NCBI GenBank assembly: GCA_013420905.1
Contig: JAAXNY010000010.1
Span: forward strand, 1,798,001 to 1,862,000
Source: Collybia mongolica
Lineage: Eukaryota > Basidiomycota > Agaricomycetes > Agaricales > Clitocybaceae
DNA length: 64,000 nucleotides
Reading direction: 5' to 3'
Shown here in pieces: positions 11,703-22,685 of this stretch (position 1 is its first letter; each line of letters begins with the position of its first letter). Under the pieces are notes generated by a model that was not told the origin of the DNA, searched no databases, and was given only the letters and a program-made list of their open reading frames with translations. A program made the translations under genes and the position numbers.

Positions 11703-12063
11703 ATGCGGTCTGGACTTCAAAATGAGGTCTTAGCACTCTACAGAAGGTTTGAATACCAATATGTCAAGTGAGGGTTTAGGAGTCCTGACGTTATTCAGAG
11801 CCCTTCGAATGGTCAAAACAAAACCACCTCCAGCCAGGCCCAAATTTCTCCTTTTTGTGCGACACACATTTCGCACCAATGCAACTAAAATCTCCCCGCG
11901 AAATGTCGGGGCAATCGAGCATTTATTGAGAAAGGGCGGCAGACAGCTTACCATGTATGAAGATGAAGCAGTACGAGATTGCTGGGTTTCGGAGGAGATG
12001 CTTACTTGGGACAAGTCACGGACAGGAACTGGGAGCCGGAAGGTGGACAAAGTCACTGCATAA
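11703..12063 (+). CDS. SDHAF1: Succinate dehydrogenase assembly factor 1 (LYR-motif protein)
   Basis: The start is ATG 11703, giving MRSGLQNEVLALYRR. An intron of about 50 nt (donor after TACAGAAG, acceptor TTATTCAG) joins this to ALRMVKTKPP, so the LYR motif lies exactly at the splice junction (LALYRRAL). The second exon continues HTFRTNATKISPRNVGAIEH and LLRKGGRQLTMY, matching the family pattern FR......R.D...IE.L.R.G.RQL. SDHAF1/Sdh6 assists iron-sulfur cluster delivery to the SDHB subunit of complex II in the mitochondrial matrix. The protein is about 100 residues, normal for the family. Reading the second exon alone from an upstream ATG at about 11749 would miss the LYR motif and give a spurious N-terminus. 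It converges with uL29m, the stops being 67 bp apart. Confidence 0.88.
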
Positions 12064-12130
12064 TAACTTGAATAATTGGTATGCTTTGCCGAGAATAAGC
12101 AATTAAAACATTGTAAATCTAATGCAACGA

Positions 12131-13294
12131 TCAACGCCGGCGGGAACTCTTGCCAACCTGAGCAACACCAAATAAGCCTGCTGCTGTTGTGTCAATGGGA
12201 CCGGAGGGCGTCGGGGAAGGGGTATGTTTTGGGAGCTCATTTTGGGCCATTCCTTTCTTCGTCATTGATGTTTGCTCCTTTTCATTCTGGCTACCTACCT
12301 GCGGGGTCGCAGGTTCTGCTTCCTGTGTTGACCGTTTCGGAAGTGTGTCTGCGTGTCTCTCGTCTTCCTTCGGCGACTGTCCTATGCTAACAGGGTTCTC
12401 CGGAACCTTCTCCTCCACTAATACCTTTGCGTCAATTGTCTCAGAGGCGGGAGCTACATCCTTTTCCTGGGCTGCCCTGTCCCGTGCTTCCTGCATTAGC
12501 TGGCGTTCCGCATTTCTCCGTTCCATAAAGAGACGCCGCTGCTGAAGGTATTTTCGTTCCTTACGATACTGTGTAACTTGGTGCAGCAGTACAATATTGT
12601 CTTGATGTTGTTCTCTCTGCCTCTCGACAAGCCTGACAGCGCCCTCGTACGCCAAACGGCGCTCGTTGATAACTGCTTTGATACGCGCCATGGATTTTCG
12701 GCACTTCAAGCATCGTTAAGAATATACTTGGATAACAAAAACTAGGACTCACTTGATGAACCCTGTCAAGCGAGACCTGACGTCCTGTGTCTGTAACTCC
12801 CATCCGTCTTACTTCCTCCTTCTGTGTAGCCAGCAAGTTTCGCTCCCTTAAAAGGATGTACCACAAGGTGTGAAGGTCTTCAAAACTTTTTAACCGCAAT
12901 TCCGATGCTTTCCATCCACGACCTGGGGATATGTTAGTCCATAATTAGAGATTCAATTGAGTGACTGACCTGTTGCGTGTTGCATTCTCTCGGGGGTCTC
13001 AACAACTTCAAACCTCGCGTCTCCAACAAGGTCCGCGCCTTCCTTTCTTCTGAAGAAACCATAGAGTCCATGATCCTCCTTGACAGGAACCCCGTCTTTC
13101 AACGTTGACTGTTGAGCGATATGTTCTTGCGGAGTGGGGAGTGTGTTCTTCTGACTCTGCGCAGCAAGAGACGATCCACTGGGAGACCCTTGGCTTGATA
13201 GTGCCCCGACCACTTCCGCAAAGGAACGTACACTCAGTCGACTATTCGAAAGTCGAGGAACGCGCTTTGGGGCTGCTCGTGCTAGTGCCAACAT
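12131..13294 (-). CDS. MRPL47: Mitochondrial large-subunit ribosomal protein uL29m (MRP-L47 family)
   Basis: The ATG at 13294 opens with [20 protein letters not shown], an Arg-rich mitochondrial leader. The family core spans an exon join: [40 protein letters not shown], then [25 protein letters not shown] and a long helical region ([17 protein letters not shown]). This W/SELR/SF.DLH.LWY/LL.ERN pattern is diagnostic of mitochondrial uL29 (yeast MRPL4). uL29m sits near the polypeptide exit tunnel of the mitoribosome. The last exon carries a poorly conserved, low-complexity tail of about 110 residues (Pro/Ser/Thr/Glu-rich) ending GKSSRRR. Three exons, two short introns. It is divergent from RAD50 with about 350 bp between starts. 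Confidence 0.9.
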
Positions 13295-13647
13295 TCCGTG
13301 ATTTTGTTCAGCGAATGGGTAATTACTTCCTTTGTAGAATAGAAGGCGTCGTCCCCGGCGTCCTTCCGAAGCAAAGGGTCTTGAGAAAGACAGTAGTTGG
13401 CAGCTATAACTTGTTACTCAGTTTTCAAAAAAACTATAGTTGGCGTTGAGTAACGCCTGATGTCACGTTGTTTGCTTTAGGGTGTTCAGACAAGCAGGTC
13501 TCACCGGCCCGTAGTTGACGTGACGAGGTCACGGCTGGATGTGATGCGTCGCGTTTCGTAACGATTGAGTCAACTCTTTCTCATTACTGCTGGTGGGATA
13601 CTTTTTTAACACCCATTGCCTCGTAAACTGGCTGGGAGAAGGCTACA
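13295..13647. promoter_or_regulatory. Divergent promoter region between uL29m and RAD50
   Basis: This 353-bp interval separates two divergent start codons, so both promoters must lie in it or overlap its edges. It holds CG-containing repeats of the type gacgtgacgaggtcacg near 13515-13535 (an imperfect palindrome around GTGACGAGGTCAC) that could be a bZIP-like site. That is inference only. Confidence 0.4.
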
Positions 13648-16600
13648 ATGGCTTCCCTGAACAAACTTGCTATCCGCGGAATACGGTCTTTCGACGACAA
13701 GCAAATATCCGTCATCGAATTCTTCTCACCCGTCACTGTGATCGTTGGCCACAACGGTAGCGGCAAGACCACGATTATCGAATGCCTGAAGTATGCTACA
13801 ACTGGAGACCAGCCTCCCAATACACGCGGTGGAGCATTCATCCATGACCCAAAAATGGCAAATGAGAAAGAAGTGAAAGCTCAGGTCAAACTCCGTTTCC
13901 ATGCTGCAAATGGGACGCGTATGCTTGCTGTGAGGAATTTGAGTGTAACAGTCAAAAAGACATCAGGGTTAACTATGAAGACTCTGGAGAGTATATTGGC
14001 ATTAGCTGATGGGAATGCGGATAAAGGTGGCAAGGTATGTTCTTGCTTTAACATGCTTACTTGAACTCACTAAGGAGGAAACCTAACAGAGGGGTGTCAT
14101 TTCAACGAAATGTGCTGAAATGGATACTGAGATTCCCCAGTTGCTTGGAGTATCGAAAGCAGTGCTTGAAAATGTCATATTTTGTCATCAAGAGGATTCT
14201 TACTGGCCTCTTGCGGAACCTGCTGCTCTTAAGAAGAAGTTTGACGACATCTTTGAGGCTACTAGGTATATCATAATCCTTTTTCATCAGTTTAGATTCC
14301 TTAAGGGCATCTTAGATACACCAAAGCCCTTGACTCCATAAAGAGTCTTCGGAAAGACCGCGTGGCTGACCTTAAGGCGGAGAAAGAACGACTTGTTGGG
14401 CTTTCACGAGAAAAGAGCCACGCTGACAAACTCAAAGCACGGATATCTGAACTCAACTCAACAATTGCCGCTAAGGAAGTCGATTATGAAGAGACCAAGA
14501 AACAGTATGAGACAATTGTCGAGGCCAACCAGAAATTCTACGACCACGCAACTAAATTTCGGGAACTTTATATCAAGATCGAGAACTTACAAGAGTTGAA
14601 GAAGAGACTCGAAGCCGATCTGAATGACGCCAAGCTGAATCTTCAAGAAGTAACAGGTATGGCGAAGCCTAAAATCATGCACCTATCCTTACTTGCCGTA
14701 TACAGGCACTGATGAGGAGCTCGAATCACGTCTACGACATTTTGACGACCACATCACGGCCCAGAAGCAGAAGAAGCGTCTGGAAGACACAAAAAAACAA
14801 GATCTTGAAGACGAACTGGCGAGAATTAGGCATCAGCACACACATCTCGTTGCCCTTCATGGGGGCCTTGTCGCTGAGGCGGAGGTTAACTTTCTCGTCT
14901 CTTGTCATAATTATGGCGGCTTACACCTTAACTAACAGGCCCAGAAACTGAGAATTGCCGAACGTGAGCAGCTAATCCGGGAGATTGGTGAGAAATATGG
15001 AATCAAAGGCTTTAGCCAAACACCTCTCGAGCGAGAAAAGGTTGTTGAGTTCCTCACAAGGCTGGGCGAATCCCAACGAAAACAAAGGTCGGAACTCGAG
15101 AAGCTTCAGGTATGTTTACCTAAATGTAATCAACTCTTGTCGCCTCAGTAATCTGATATCTCCCCGCAGAATGAACTTCGTGTTAAGACCGAAGAGTACA
15201 ACCAGAAGTCCAGGCAGTTATATTATGAACTTGAAGGGCATAAATTGCAGAAGAAGAATTTGCGTGACCAAATTGTAGGAGTTTCACATCATTTCGATTC
15301 TTTAGGTTGAGCTTAGTTATCCAGGCAGAGAGACAATCCTCGATCATTAAAGCTGAACGATCCGTCGAAAATCAGCAGGCTCTTCCATCCCAACTAAAAA
15401 CACTCTTGACCGATATTGAGGAGAAACGAACCCGCCTCAACAAAGTCAAGACTGAGATTGGGGCTGCCAAGTACGACTCTCGGCTAGTCGAAAAATCAGA
15501 GAAAACGAGAATTCTCGAAGAACGGCGAGAAGAACTGAATGCCGAAATTACGACATTGAGTCTTCAAGCTGACGCAAGAGCAAAGTTGGATTTGAAAAGG
15601 AGCGAAGTAAAAGCCAAAAAGGGAGAGATATTGAGCTCGTGCGTTGCTTCATGTATCCTAGATTCAGGTTGAGATTAATCCTTTGACAGCCTTGAACTTG
15701 CCAATGTGAAGCTGCGAAAACTGAGCGCTAGGACGGAGATTACAGTAGAAACGATAGAGCGGGAAGTGAATCGCATTGCAAGGTAACTCCCGGCCTTCTT
15801 TAGGGTGCATTCATCTGACATCGCGTCGCATCCAGTGAGAAAGAACAGGAACACAGTGAACTTGAAAGCCTAGTCACTTCGGCCAATAACAAGCTGCAGA
15901 TAGCTGATACCACTTTGACCAATCTGAAGACTCAGTGTAAAACCAAAAAAGAGGAGCTGAAAGGTCGCCCTCCTCCTTTCCAAGTACTAGCAGATTATCT
16001 GACAGCCGTTACTCTAGCCCTTGAGAGAAAGCTCAAAAATGAGGTCGAGCAAGACTCGCTGGACGTTGCGATAAAGGAAGCTGATGGGGAGCTGTCTCAT
16101 AGGAAGACGTGCGGCGATCCATACATCTCCCCTACTCTTCTAACCATTGTCTCAGATTAAATGGTAGCTTGGCTGGGGGGAGCGCGGTTTACGAATCCCT
16201 TCTCAGGGTAGGAAAGCAGAAGAAAACATGTACAGCCTGTAATCGTCATCTGGATGATCAGGAACTGGTGGTTTTCGAGAAATATGTATGATCAGACAAA
16301 AACTTATTTATGCTCATACTTACTTACTCATTCCAGATGCACGAGCTCATGAAGAAGGCTTCACCTGAAGCCATTGCAAACAACAGGGCTGAGATGGAGG
16401 AGTGGGAAGCAGAATTAGAGCGTCTGCAAAGCCTACGACCAGTGCAAGCGACAAGAGATAGGATTAAAGGGATAGATTTACCAACGTTAGAGGCTCAGAT
16501 CAAAGACCAGGAGACCTCTTATCCTGGGATCAGCAACGAAGCGGAAAAGGTAACTAAACCCACTTTCTTCTCTTTTCCTGGGCTTAGATGTCACCAGGCT

Positions 16601-18688
16601 TTAGAAAACCTTGACAGCGTCAAACGTCAACTCAAAGACATTATAATTTTGAAAGATCATGCCAAAACCGTATCAAGGCTTCAAAGAGAAGTGGAACGGG
16701 CCGAGCAAGAGGTCTCCAACCTTGAGAGTGACCTTTCGGCTACCGGCTCTACAAAAACGGCTGACAATGTTCAGGAAGAGCTCAATGACTTGTCGAGCGA
16801 CCTGTTAGTATATATGACGTCTTCAGCTACCAGCTGCTTATCCGTTACTTCAGCCGCGCAAATGAACGAGAAAAGCAAGCAATCACAACTGAGCGGGATC
16901 GCCAACTTGCTGCCATCCGGACGATAGAGTCAAGTCTCCACACAATGGAATTAATGGAACGAGACTTGAATAATGAGATACGCGAGAAAACGAATATGGA
17001 GGGACAAATTGACAACATGAAGCAAGATGTCGTCAAATTCACAAATACGTCAAAGGTACAACTCGACTCAATGAAGGGAACATTTGCAGACAACTGACCT
17101 TTGCGCAGGAACTTGACGTCAGTATATCTGAGGCCCAGGCACCTATTGACGCACTTGATGCCGAACACCAGCAAACCCAAAATGATCTAACCTCTAAGAT
17201 TGCCGAGGCTCAACGTTTATCCCAAGAGATGAATATGAGCGTCGATAAACTTGGACATACCAACAAGAGTGTTGAGCGGTGCGTTACCTGCTAATGGAAC
17301 AATCACTTCATGCTAACGTGCACAAAGATACGTCAAGGACAAACGAGCAAGGCAACTGGAGGAGTGTGCGCAGAATATCGAACATTGTGACTCCGAGCTC
17401 CAACAATTAAACGAGAATATCAGTGCCGCTCGGGAGGTTATCGCGAGGATCGAAAAAGAAATCAATGAGAGTGGAGCATCTGTCGCCAACTACCGCGACA
17501 ACATCAGGGTTCGGAAACTAAGAAAAGAAATTGCTGAAACCCAGGCCGAGATCGATTCGCATGACATGGAGGACGCTGCCCGAGCCCGGCGCAACTTCCA
17601 AGAAAAATATGCCATCGCCAAGGAGAAGGAAAATAACCTCCATACCTCAGTGGGTTGAGTACGCTCATTTCCAATACACGATCTCAACTCGCATAGTATT
17701 CTCATATCGCTGGCGAAGTCAGTTCCCATAAATCTCAACTCAAGGCATGGGAATTGGATCTCAAGGAATTCAAAGACATCAACAAGCGCTACACAGATCA
17801 GCTAATCCGGGTAAAGGTGACATCCCAGCCTTCGTCATAGTGGAATTTCACTCAGAACTCACAGATGTCGGATATGGCGAACAGCGATTTGGAAAAGTAT
17901 GCCAAAGCACTTGACAAGTTAGTCACTTCTTCCATCATCATTGAATGGTCAACTGATAGCCCCTAGTGCAATCATGAAGTATCATGGCCTCAAAATGGAG
18001 GAAGTTAATGACACAATGAGGCATTTGTGGAATAAAACGTATCAAGGGACTGGTACATCTTCCCCTCATTATTTTTCACATACTTTACTAAAGCCCTGTC
18101 AGACATCGATGGAATCAAGATCCGCTCTGATGTCGAAGGAGGAGCTTCTAAACGATCATATAACTATCGGGTCAGTACCGTATGATATTTCTCCCCTTAT
18201 AATATTCTGACTGCCCGCGCCAGGTTGTCATGACCAAAGACCAGGTTGAGATGGACATGCGAGGCAGATGCTCGGCAGGCCAGAAAATGTTAGCATCTAT
18301 TATAATTCGTCTTGCGCTGTCCGACTCTTTCGGGCAAAACTGCGGAATTCTCGCGCTGGATGAGCCCACGAATGCATTAGACACAGAGAACATCGATGCA
18401 CTCGCAGCGAGCCTTGTAGAGTGGGTTGTCTTGTCGCGCATATAATACCTCGAAGCTGATACTTTATCGCAGCATTATCAATGAACGCAAAAGTCATTCA
18501 AACTTCCAGCTAATCATTATTACTCACGATGAGAATTTTCTTCGAAGACTCGGTCAGAGTGATGTTATGGAATACTATTGGTACGACCTGTTCTAAATTT
18601 CACATGGACTTACTCATGTCCTCGTTATAGGCGTGTCTCGAGAGACTCGCGACAGAAATCTGTTATAGAGCGCCAAAGGTTCCGATGA
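13648..18688 (+). CDS. RAD50: DNA repair ATPase RAD50 (Mre11-Rad50 complex, SMC-like)
   Basis: The head-domain ATPase of the MRN complex, which tethers and processes double-strand breaks and activates checkpoint kinase signalling in the nucleus. Start ATG 13648 gives [18 protein letters not shown]. The Walker A motif GHNGSGKTT lies near residue 35, followed by [12 protein letters not shown] (Q-loop region) and [10 protein letters not shown]. About 900 residues of heptad-rich coiled coil follow, split by the zinc hook CTACNRH (CxxC, about 16229-16245). The second head half has the signature [14 protein letters not shown], Walker [14 protein letters not shown] and the switch histidine in [12 protein letters not shown], ending [12 protein letters not shown] with TGA at 18686. 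About 1,300 residues, the usual size, over roughly 18-20 exons. Every key element is present, so it looks intact. The second hook residue is Thr where Pro is common (CTAC for CPxC), which should not matter for zinc binding. Confidence 0.97.
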
Positions 18689-19319
18689 TATCCCATACTC
18701 CTTCTACGATTCTATGTGTACACCAGCCTATTTTATCATATAATCACATTTAGTAAGGCCAGTCAAAGTTGGGCTGCGACTGACATACAGTATTATTAGT
18801 ATAATATCATGATTCTTCCAATCAGTGTTGTGGACGCTGGCCCACTCATGCGTAATGTGGTGGTGGTAGTATTACCGGAGTGGTCCCACCGAGGAATCAC
18901 AAGGATCCGTTCTAGATATATTAATGGCTAGTGTACGCTACAGCTAAACTTGTCACTTTTATTGTTAACAAGCTTTCATAATTGTAAAGACCCACACATT
19001 CGCCAGATCACTTACACTGGCCAATTCACGAATGAGTCGAATCAGCAACATAAATACTTGCTACGATCCAAAGTTGTGTTTGAGGCAGGAGAACGGTCCC
19101 CTGATTCTAAGTGACAAGCGGGTTAGAGACGAGTAAAGGGATTAGCCGTTTACAGATAATATAGGAGCATATAGATATGGGCAGTTTATGAAGACGTCTG
19201 AAAGCTTTGTTAGGACAAGAAAAGTGTATTATTATCTTTGATGTGTGTCGGCCCGCCTCTCCCGGCGGTGATGTCCGAATGGAGTGGATGTTAACCCCGT
19301 GACGTGAACAAAGTTAGAT
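18689..19319. other. Gene-free spacer before retroelement remnant
   Basis: AT-rich sequence with no recognisable coding frame. It is the 3' flank of RAD50 and the left flank of the degenerate retroelement; any 5' retroelement sequence here is not recognisable by reading. Confidence 0.45.
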
Positions 19320-20222
19320 TCCCCTGATACTATGTCAAGCCCGGCAAGAAAGAGGAGAGGAAGGCTGCATTCAGGGAGTTCGGCTTGGTACTAACCAACC
19401 GGATCAAGGATGCTAAGCACACCCCAGGGCATATTGCCATCATATGCGACAGGTCAGTCTCACACCACCCAGATTGCCAAGCCACTGGTGCTTGGAGAGT
19501 ATGGGGAGGTGGGTCACTTTACAGTGGTGCTGCCCCATGTGGAGATGCCACATCTCTTCTTGGACTCTGTGAATGCAATTAAACTGGTCTTAGACCTGTT
19601 GCACCACACAGCCCACAAATCAGCTGTCAATGTGATGTCAAAACTTGCCTTATGGTTAACTATCAAACCAAATGCCACCATCATGCTACATCACATGCCA
19701 AAAGCATGTGAAGTCAGGGAACACCTATACACCCATGAGGCTGCCACAAACTTAGAGGTGGCCCATGGGGAAGTTAAGCACACTACCCTTGTGAAAGCAA
19801 GAGCGAACACTGTCCTACATATGATGGATGCTTGGAGCATTTTGGCCAAGCAGAAGGAGTACATAGGAGTAAACTTCCTGCATCTCCATGAACATGGAAA
19901 GCAACTAACTCCAAGCCACCTGAAAGGGGGGACTTGGATAGGAAAAATCTCCATGGAGACTAGCAAAACCATCTGGCTGGCGTGGGCCCTCACCGGGCAT
20001 GTGCCAATCAGCACTTACAGGCAATGCTTCCTTAAAGAGAAGGAGACATACATGTGCAACTGTGGCCTCGGAAAGGAGACCATTGATCACATATTCAGGT
20101 ACTGCCCACTCATAGAGTGGGCAGAATGCCCCGGAAGGAAACTAACCCTTGTATGGGTTAGCAACTTCCTACATGACAACCTGGCTGCCTTTGGTGTCTT
20201 CTGGGAACCACACATAGAATAG
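19320..20222 (+). mobile_element. Degenerate RNase H / 3' fragment of a non-LTR-type retroelement
   Basis: Two plus-strand frames together resemble the RNase H region found at the 3' end of reverse-transcriptase genes of mushroom non-LTR elements. The first frame (about 19325-19490) gives NRIKDAKHTPGHIAIICDRS (first catalytic Asp). The second (19480-20222) gives LVLGEYGE (Glu), HLFLDSVNAIKLVLDLLHHT (second Asp) and a degraded version of the WxPxHxxxxxNxxAD block, HHMPKACEVREH. Near its end it carries the usual Cys/His knuckle CNCGLGKETIDHIFRYCPL after ALTGHVPISTYRQ. The frame change and the short distance between the first two catalytic residues imply a deletion plus frameshift, so the copy is dead. 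No upstream reverse transcriptase is present within the window, so it is a truncated fragment. The long intact second frame suggests it is fairly young. Confidence 0.75.
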
Positions 20223-20676
20223 AGCAGGAGTACCTGGAGGTAAGTGGGTGCTTGTTGGATGGTATCCTCGATACCAGGTCAAATGCCTTAGGGCAAGTGT
20301 ACACGCATGGGCCTGGTCCCTCAGGACTAAGTTGGGCCTCCCTCGGGAAACCTTCGGGGGGGGTGTACCCCCCTGTGAACCGGGTGTGAGAAAGCAGCCG
20401 CACTGACCACTTATTAAACAGATTAAGAAGCGCGGGGGGCAGTCCCCTCTGCAACGACTCTTGTCCTTAGTCCCTACAGGTCTATTACCTGGTCCCCTCA
20501 CAGAGACCAATACCCGTAGCGCTTGTCCCGGCAACGGGAGGGCAATCCAATCCTGCCACATATGACGGCTTTTATGCGCCATATTCCTATCCGGTTATCT
20601 AATTACGCTCACACGTGACCGCATCTGTACTAGCGTATGGCGGTATATAAAATTGTTGAAGGAAAAAAAAAAAACT
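20223..20676. other. Spacer, possible 3' untranslated tail of the retroelement
   Basis: GC-richer than the surrounding intergenic DNA up to about 20580, with G/C runs (gggggggtg, near 20356). It may be the non-coding tail of the retroelement fragment. An A12 tract at 20663-20674 lies just before the SET/MYND start codon; whether it belongs to the element or to the gene's leader cannot be told. Confidence 0.35.
20644..20651 (+). promoter_or_regulatory. TATA-like box upstream of SET/MYND gene
   Basis: Sequence tatataaa lies 26 bp before the proposed ATG at 20677. That is close for a TATA box if the leader is of normal length, so either the leader is very short or translation starts at a later ATG. 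Confidence 0.3.
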
Positions 20677-22176
20677 ATGTCAAGCCTTTTGCCAACTGAA
20701 AACATTCGCCTTCAAGACCACCCGTCAGCCCGAAGCCAAGCCATCGCAAATGTGCCTATTGCGGAGGGCTCAACAATTCTTTCCGTCGCCGCGTTTGCCA
20801 CTGTTTTAATTGCATCTGAAAAAGGGAAGAGGTGCGATGCTTGTTTTCAAATAGATTTGGAGGACCGAATGTTACGAAAATGTACTGGATGTGGGTCGTA
20901 TTGGTACTGTGATTTAAAATGTAAGTGTGGGCCTGCCAACAATATAATTAAAGAAACTCATAGTGTTTACAGGTCAGAATCTGGATTGGGTGGCCCATCA
21001 CAGGAGGATTTGCAAGCAGTATAATAGATTTATGTCGTCGAGCGCGTTTCAATCCCTTACTCCTCATGAGAAGCTAGACTCCCTTCTCCTTAATCATTTT
21101 CTGGCTCAGGTTTCGTCTACTGCACGGAGGGAAGATGAAGAGATGTCGCCGCTTGGGATCTTTACGTCCCTGCTGCCTGGACCTACAGTTCCTGACCGAG
21201 GCTTTCTGCCGGTGTGTGGATTTAAGCCTCCTGTTCAGCGTGATTCCGTGCTGTCATTGTATTCGCGGTTTGGCAATAACAACTTTGCCATTCATTCACA
21301 CCTGAATACCGTCGGCCATGGTATCTTCCCGCTTGCCAGCCGTCTTTTCAATCACTCTTGCACCCCTAACGCTGCGGCAAGGTACATTTTCTCTGCGGGA
21401 AGACCCGTGACGATGGAGGTAGTGGCCCTTCGGAACATTTCTCCGGAGGATGAAGTGAGATTTCCCGTTTAACATATTTGCCGTGCGCTTACACTGAAAT
21501 TTTGGCTAGATCACAGTACCTTATCTGGACCCTGCCTTACTTCAAACTCGACAGCAGATATTTGACCTAACGTACGGCTTCAGATGCACATGTCTCTCAT
21601 GTCACATCCTCGAAACCTTGGGTCCTATTCCAACCCCGCCTGCCAGCTCACCAGATCTCGCTTCAATCGAAAAAACACTCCGGCAATTTACCCAAGTAGA
21701 GCGTTTTCTGGATAGCGGTCTTCCGATCATCCCGCAAGCAAACATACCGTCGTCACTATACTGTGTTTTCCATGAGAATTACTTGACCAATCTTTCGGAA
21801 ACTTTCAGCAAAGCGTCACACGAAGGTCATTACGACTTGGCACTTGATTCAGGAGTTACTCTGTTAGCTTTTTATCTTTTGATATATCCACCAAACTATC
21901 CTCAGATCGGTAGGTTAGACACTTGAATTTACCTGTTCAGGTTGACTTACCATCGCGCTTTACCAAGGAATGCATCTGTTAGAACTAGCTAAGACAGCAT
22001 GGAATATGACTGTCAATACTTTCGCGATGGACTTCCAGACGGAACAAACGACGAAGGCCCGCGTGCGGGTCTTCCTGTCGTTGGGCCGCAAGATCTTGAC
22101 GGTTTTTGGTCCTGAGGGAGATGAGGGGGGGCCTCTTTATGAAGCCGAAACGCTACAGTTATTGCTGGACCCTTAA
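20677..22176 (+). CDS. SET and MYND domain protein (putative lysine methyltransferase)
   Basis: The N-terminal S-sequence gives ARSQAIANVPIAEGSTILSV, as in SMYD proteins where the SET fold begins before the MYND insert. A MYND zinc finger follows: CDACFQ, LRKCTGCGSYWYCDLKCK and, after an intron, WVAHHRRICKQY (C..C/C..C/YC..C/H...C pattern). The core SET block reads GHGIFPLASRLFNHSCTPNA, with the NHSCxPNA signature, then VVALRNISPEDEITVPYLD and the post-SET cysteines FRCTCLSC. The C-terminal half is helical (TPR-like, as in SMYD proteins) and ends QLLLDP at 22176. Four or five exons. The enzyme would transfer methyl groups from S-adenosylmethionine to lysines; the substrate is unknown. The usual YxxxR-type catalytic tyrosine could not be checked with confidence. 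It stands between a dead retroelement and a DUF4436-like gene. Confidence 0.85.
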
Positions 22177-22685
22177 ATCACCGCAAGCAATGTCCGGATA
22201 TGTCACGCTTGTCGAACGTGTGTGTCGACGGATCAATATGAAGTCCCTACTTAGCCTCCGGAATTGCAGGCTGTCAATACTGCCACTGACAGGCAGAATT
22301 ATCGATCACATCTAGAGGTGAAGAGCCTCGGCATGGTCTGTCCACCTAAATACCGATCTATTTCTATCGCCGTGAAGAACACTGTTAAGCTTGCGGCTTT
22401 TCGCTCTTTATTTCTTCTGTACGCCGATTTACGCAACTCGCTCCAACCGCCATCCGTTTCTTACGCGGTTCCTACTGATTCTTGTGCATTTCTAGTTCCA
22501 TCTACCCCAAAATGCTGTAATCTAGATGTCAACGGAAAGATTCTGTTCACGTCTCTGACCCAGTTCCGGCTTCTGCGTTTTCTTTTTATTTCTAATGCTG
22601 ACGTATCATGCGGTGTATATAATGAGGTTAGTATATATCCCACAACTCAGCCCTTCGCCAGGCCTCCTCTCCCTTGTCTTACGAA
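22177..22685. other. Intergenic between SET/MYND and DUF4436-like genes
   Basis: 3' flank of the SET/MYND gene and promoter of the next plus-strand gene. Pyrimidine-rich from about 22630 to the ATG, as is common before fungal start codons. Open frames here lack recognisable motifs. Confidence 0.45.
22616..22622 (+). promoter_or_regulatory. TATA-like box of the DUF4436-like gene
   Basis: Sequence tatataa lies 64 bp upstream of ATG 22686 and is followed by a C/T-rich stretch. The spacing fits a fungal core promoter. Confidence 0.45.

Noticed and set aside
20660..20676. A-tract as the poly-A tail of the retroelement
   Set aside because: No target-site duplication is visible and about 440 nt separates it from the coding end, so the link is unproven.
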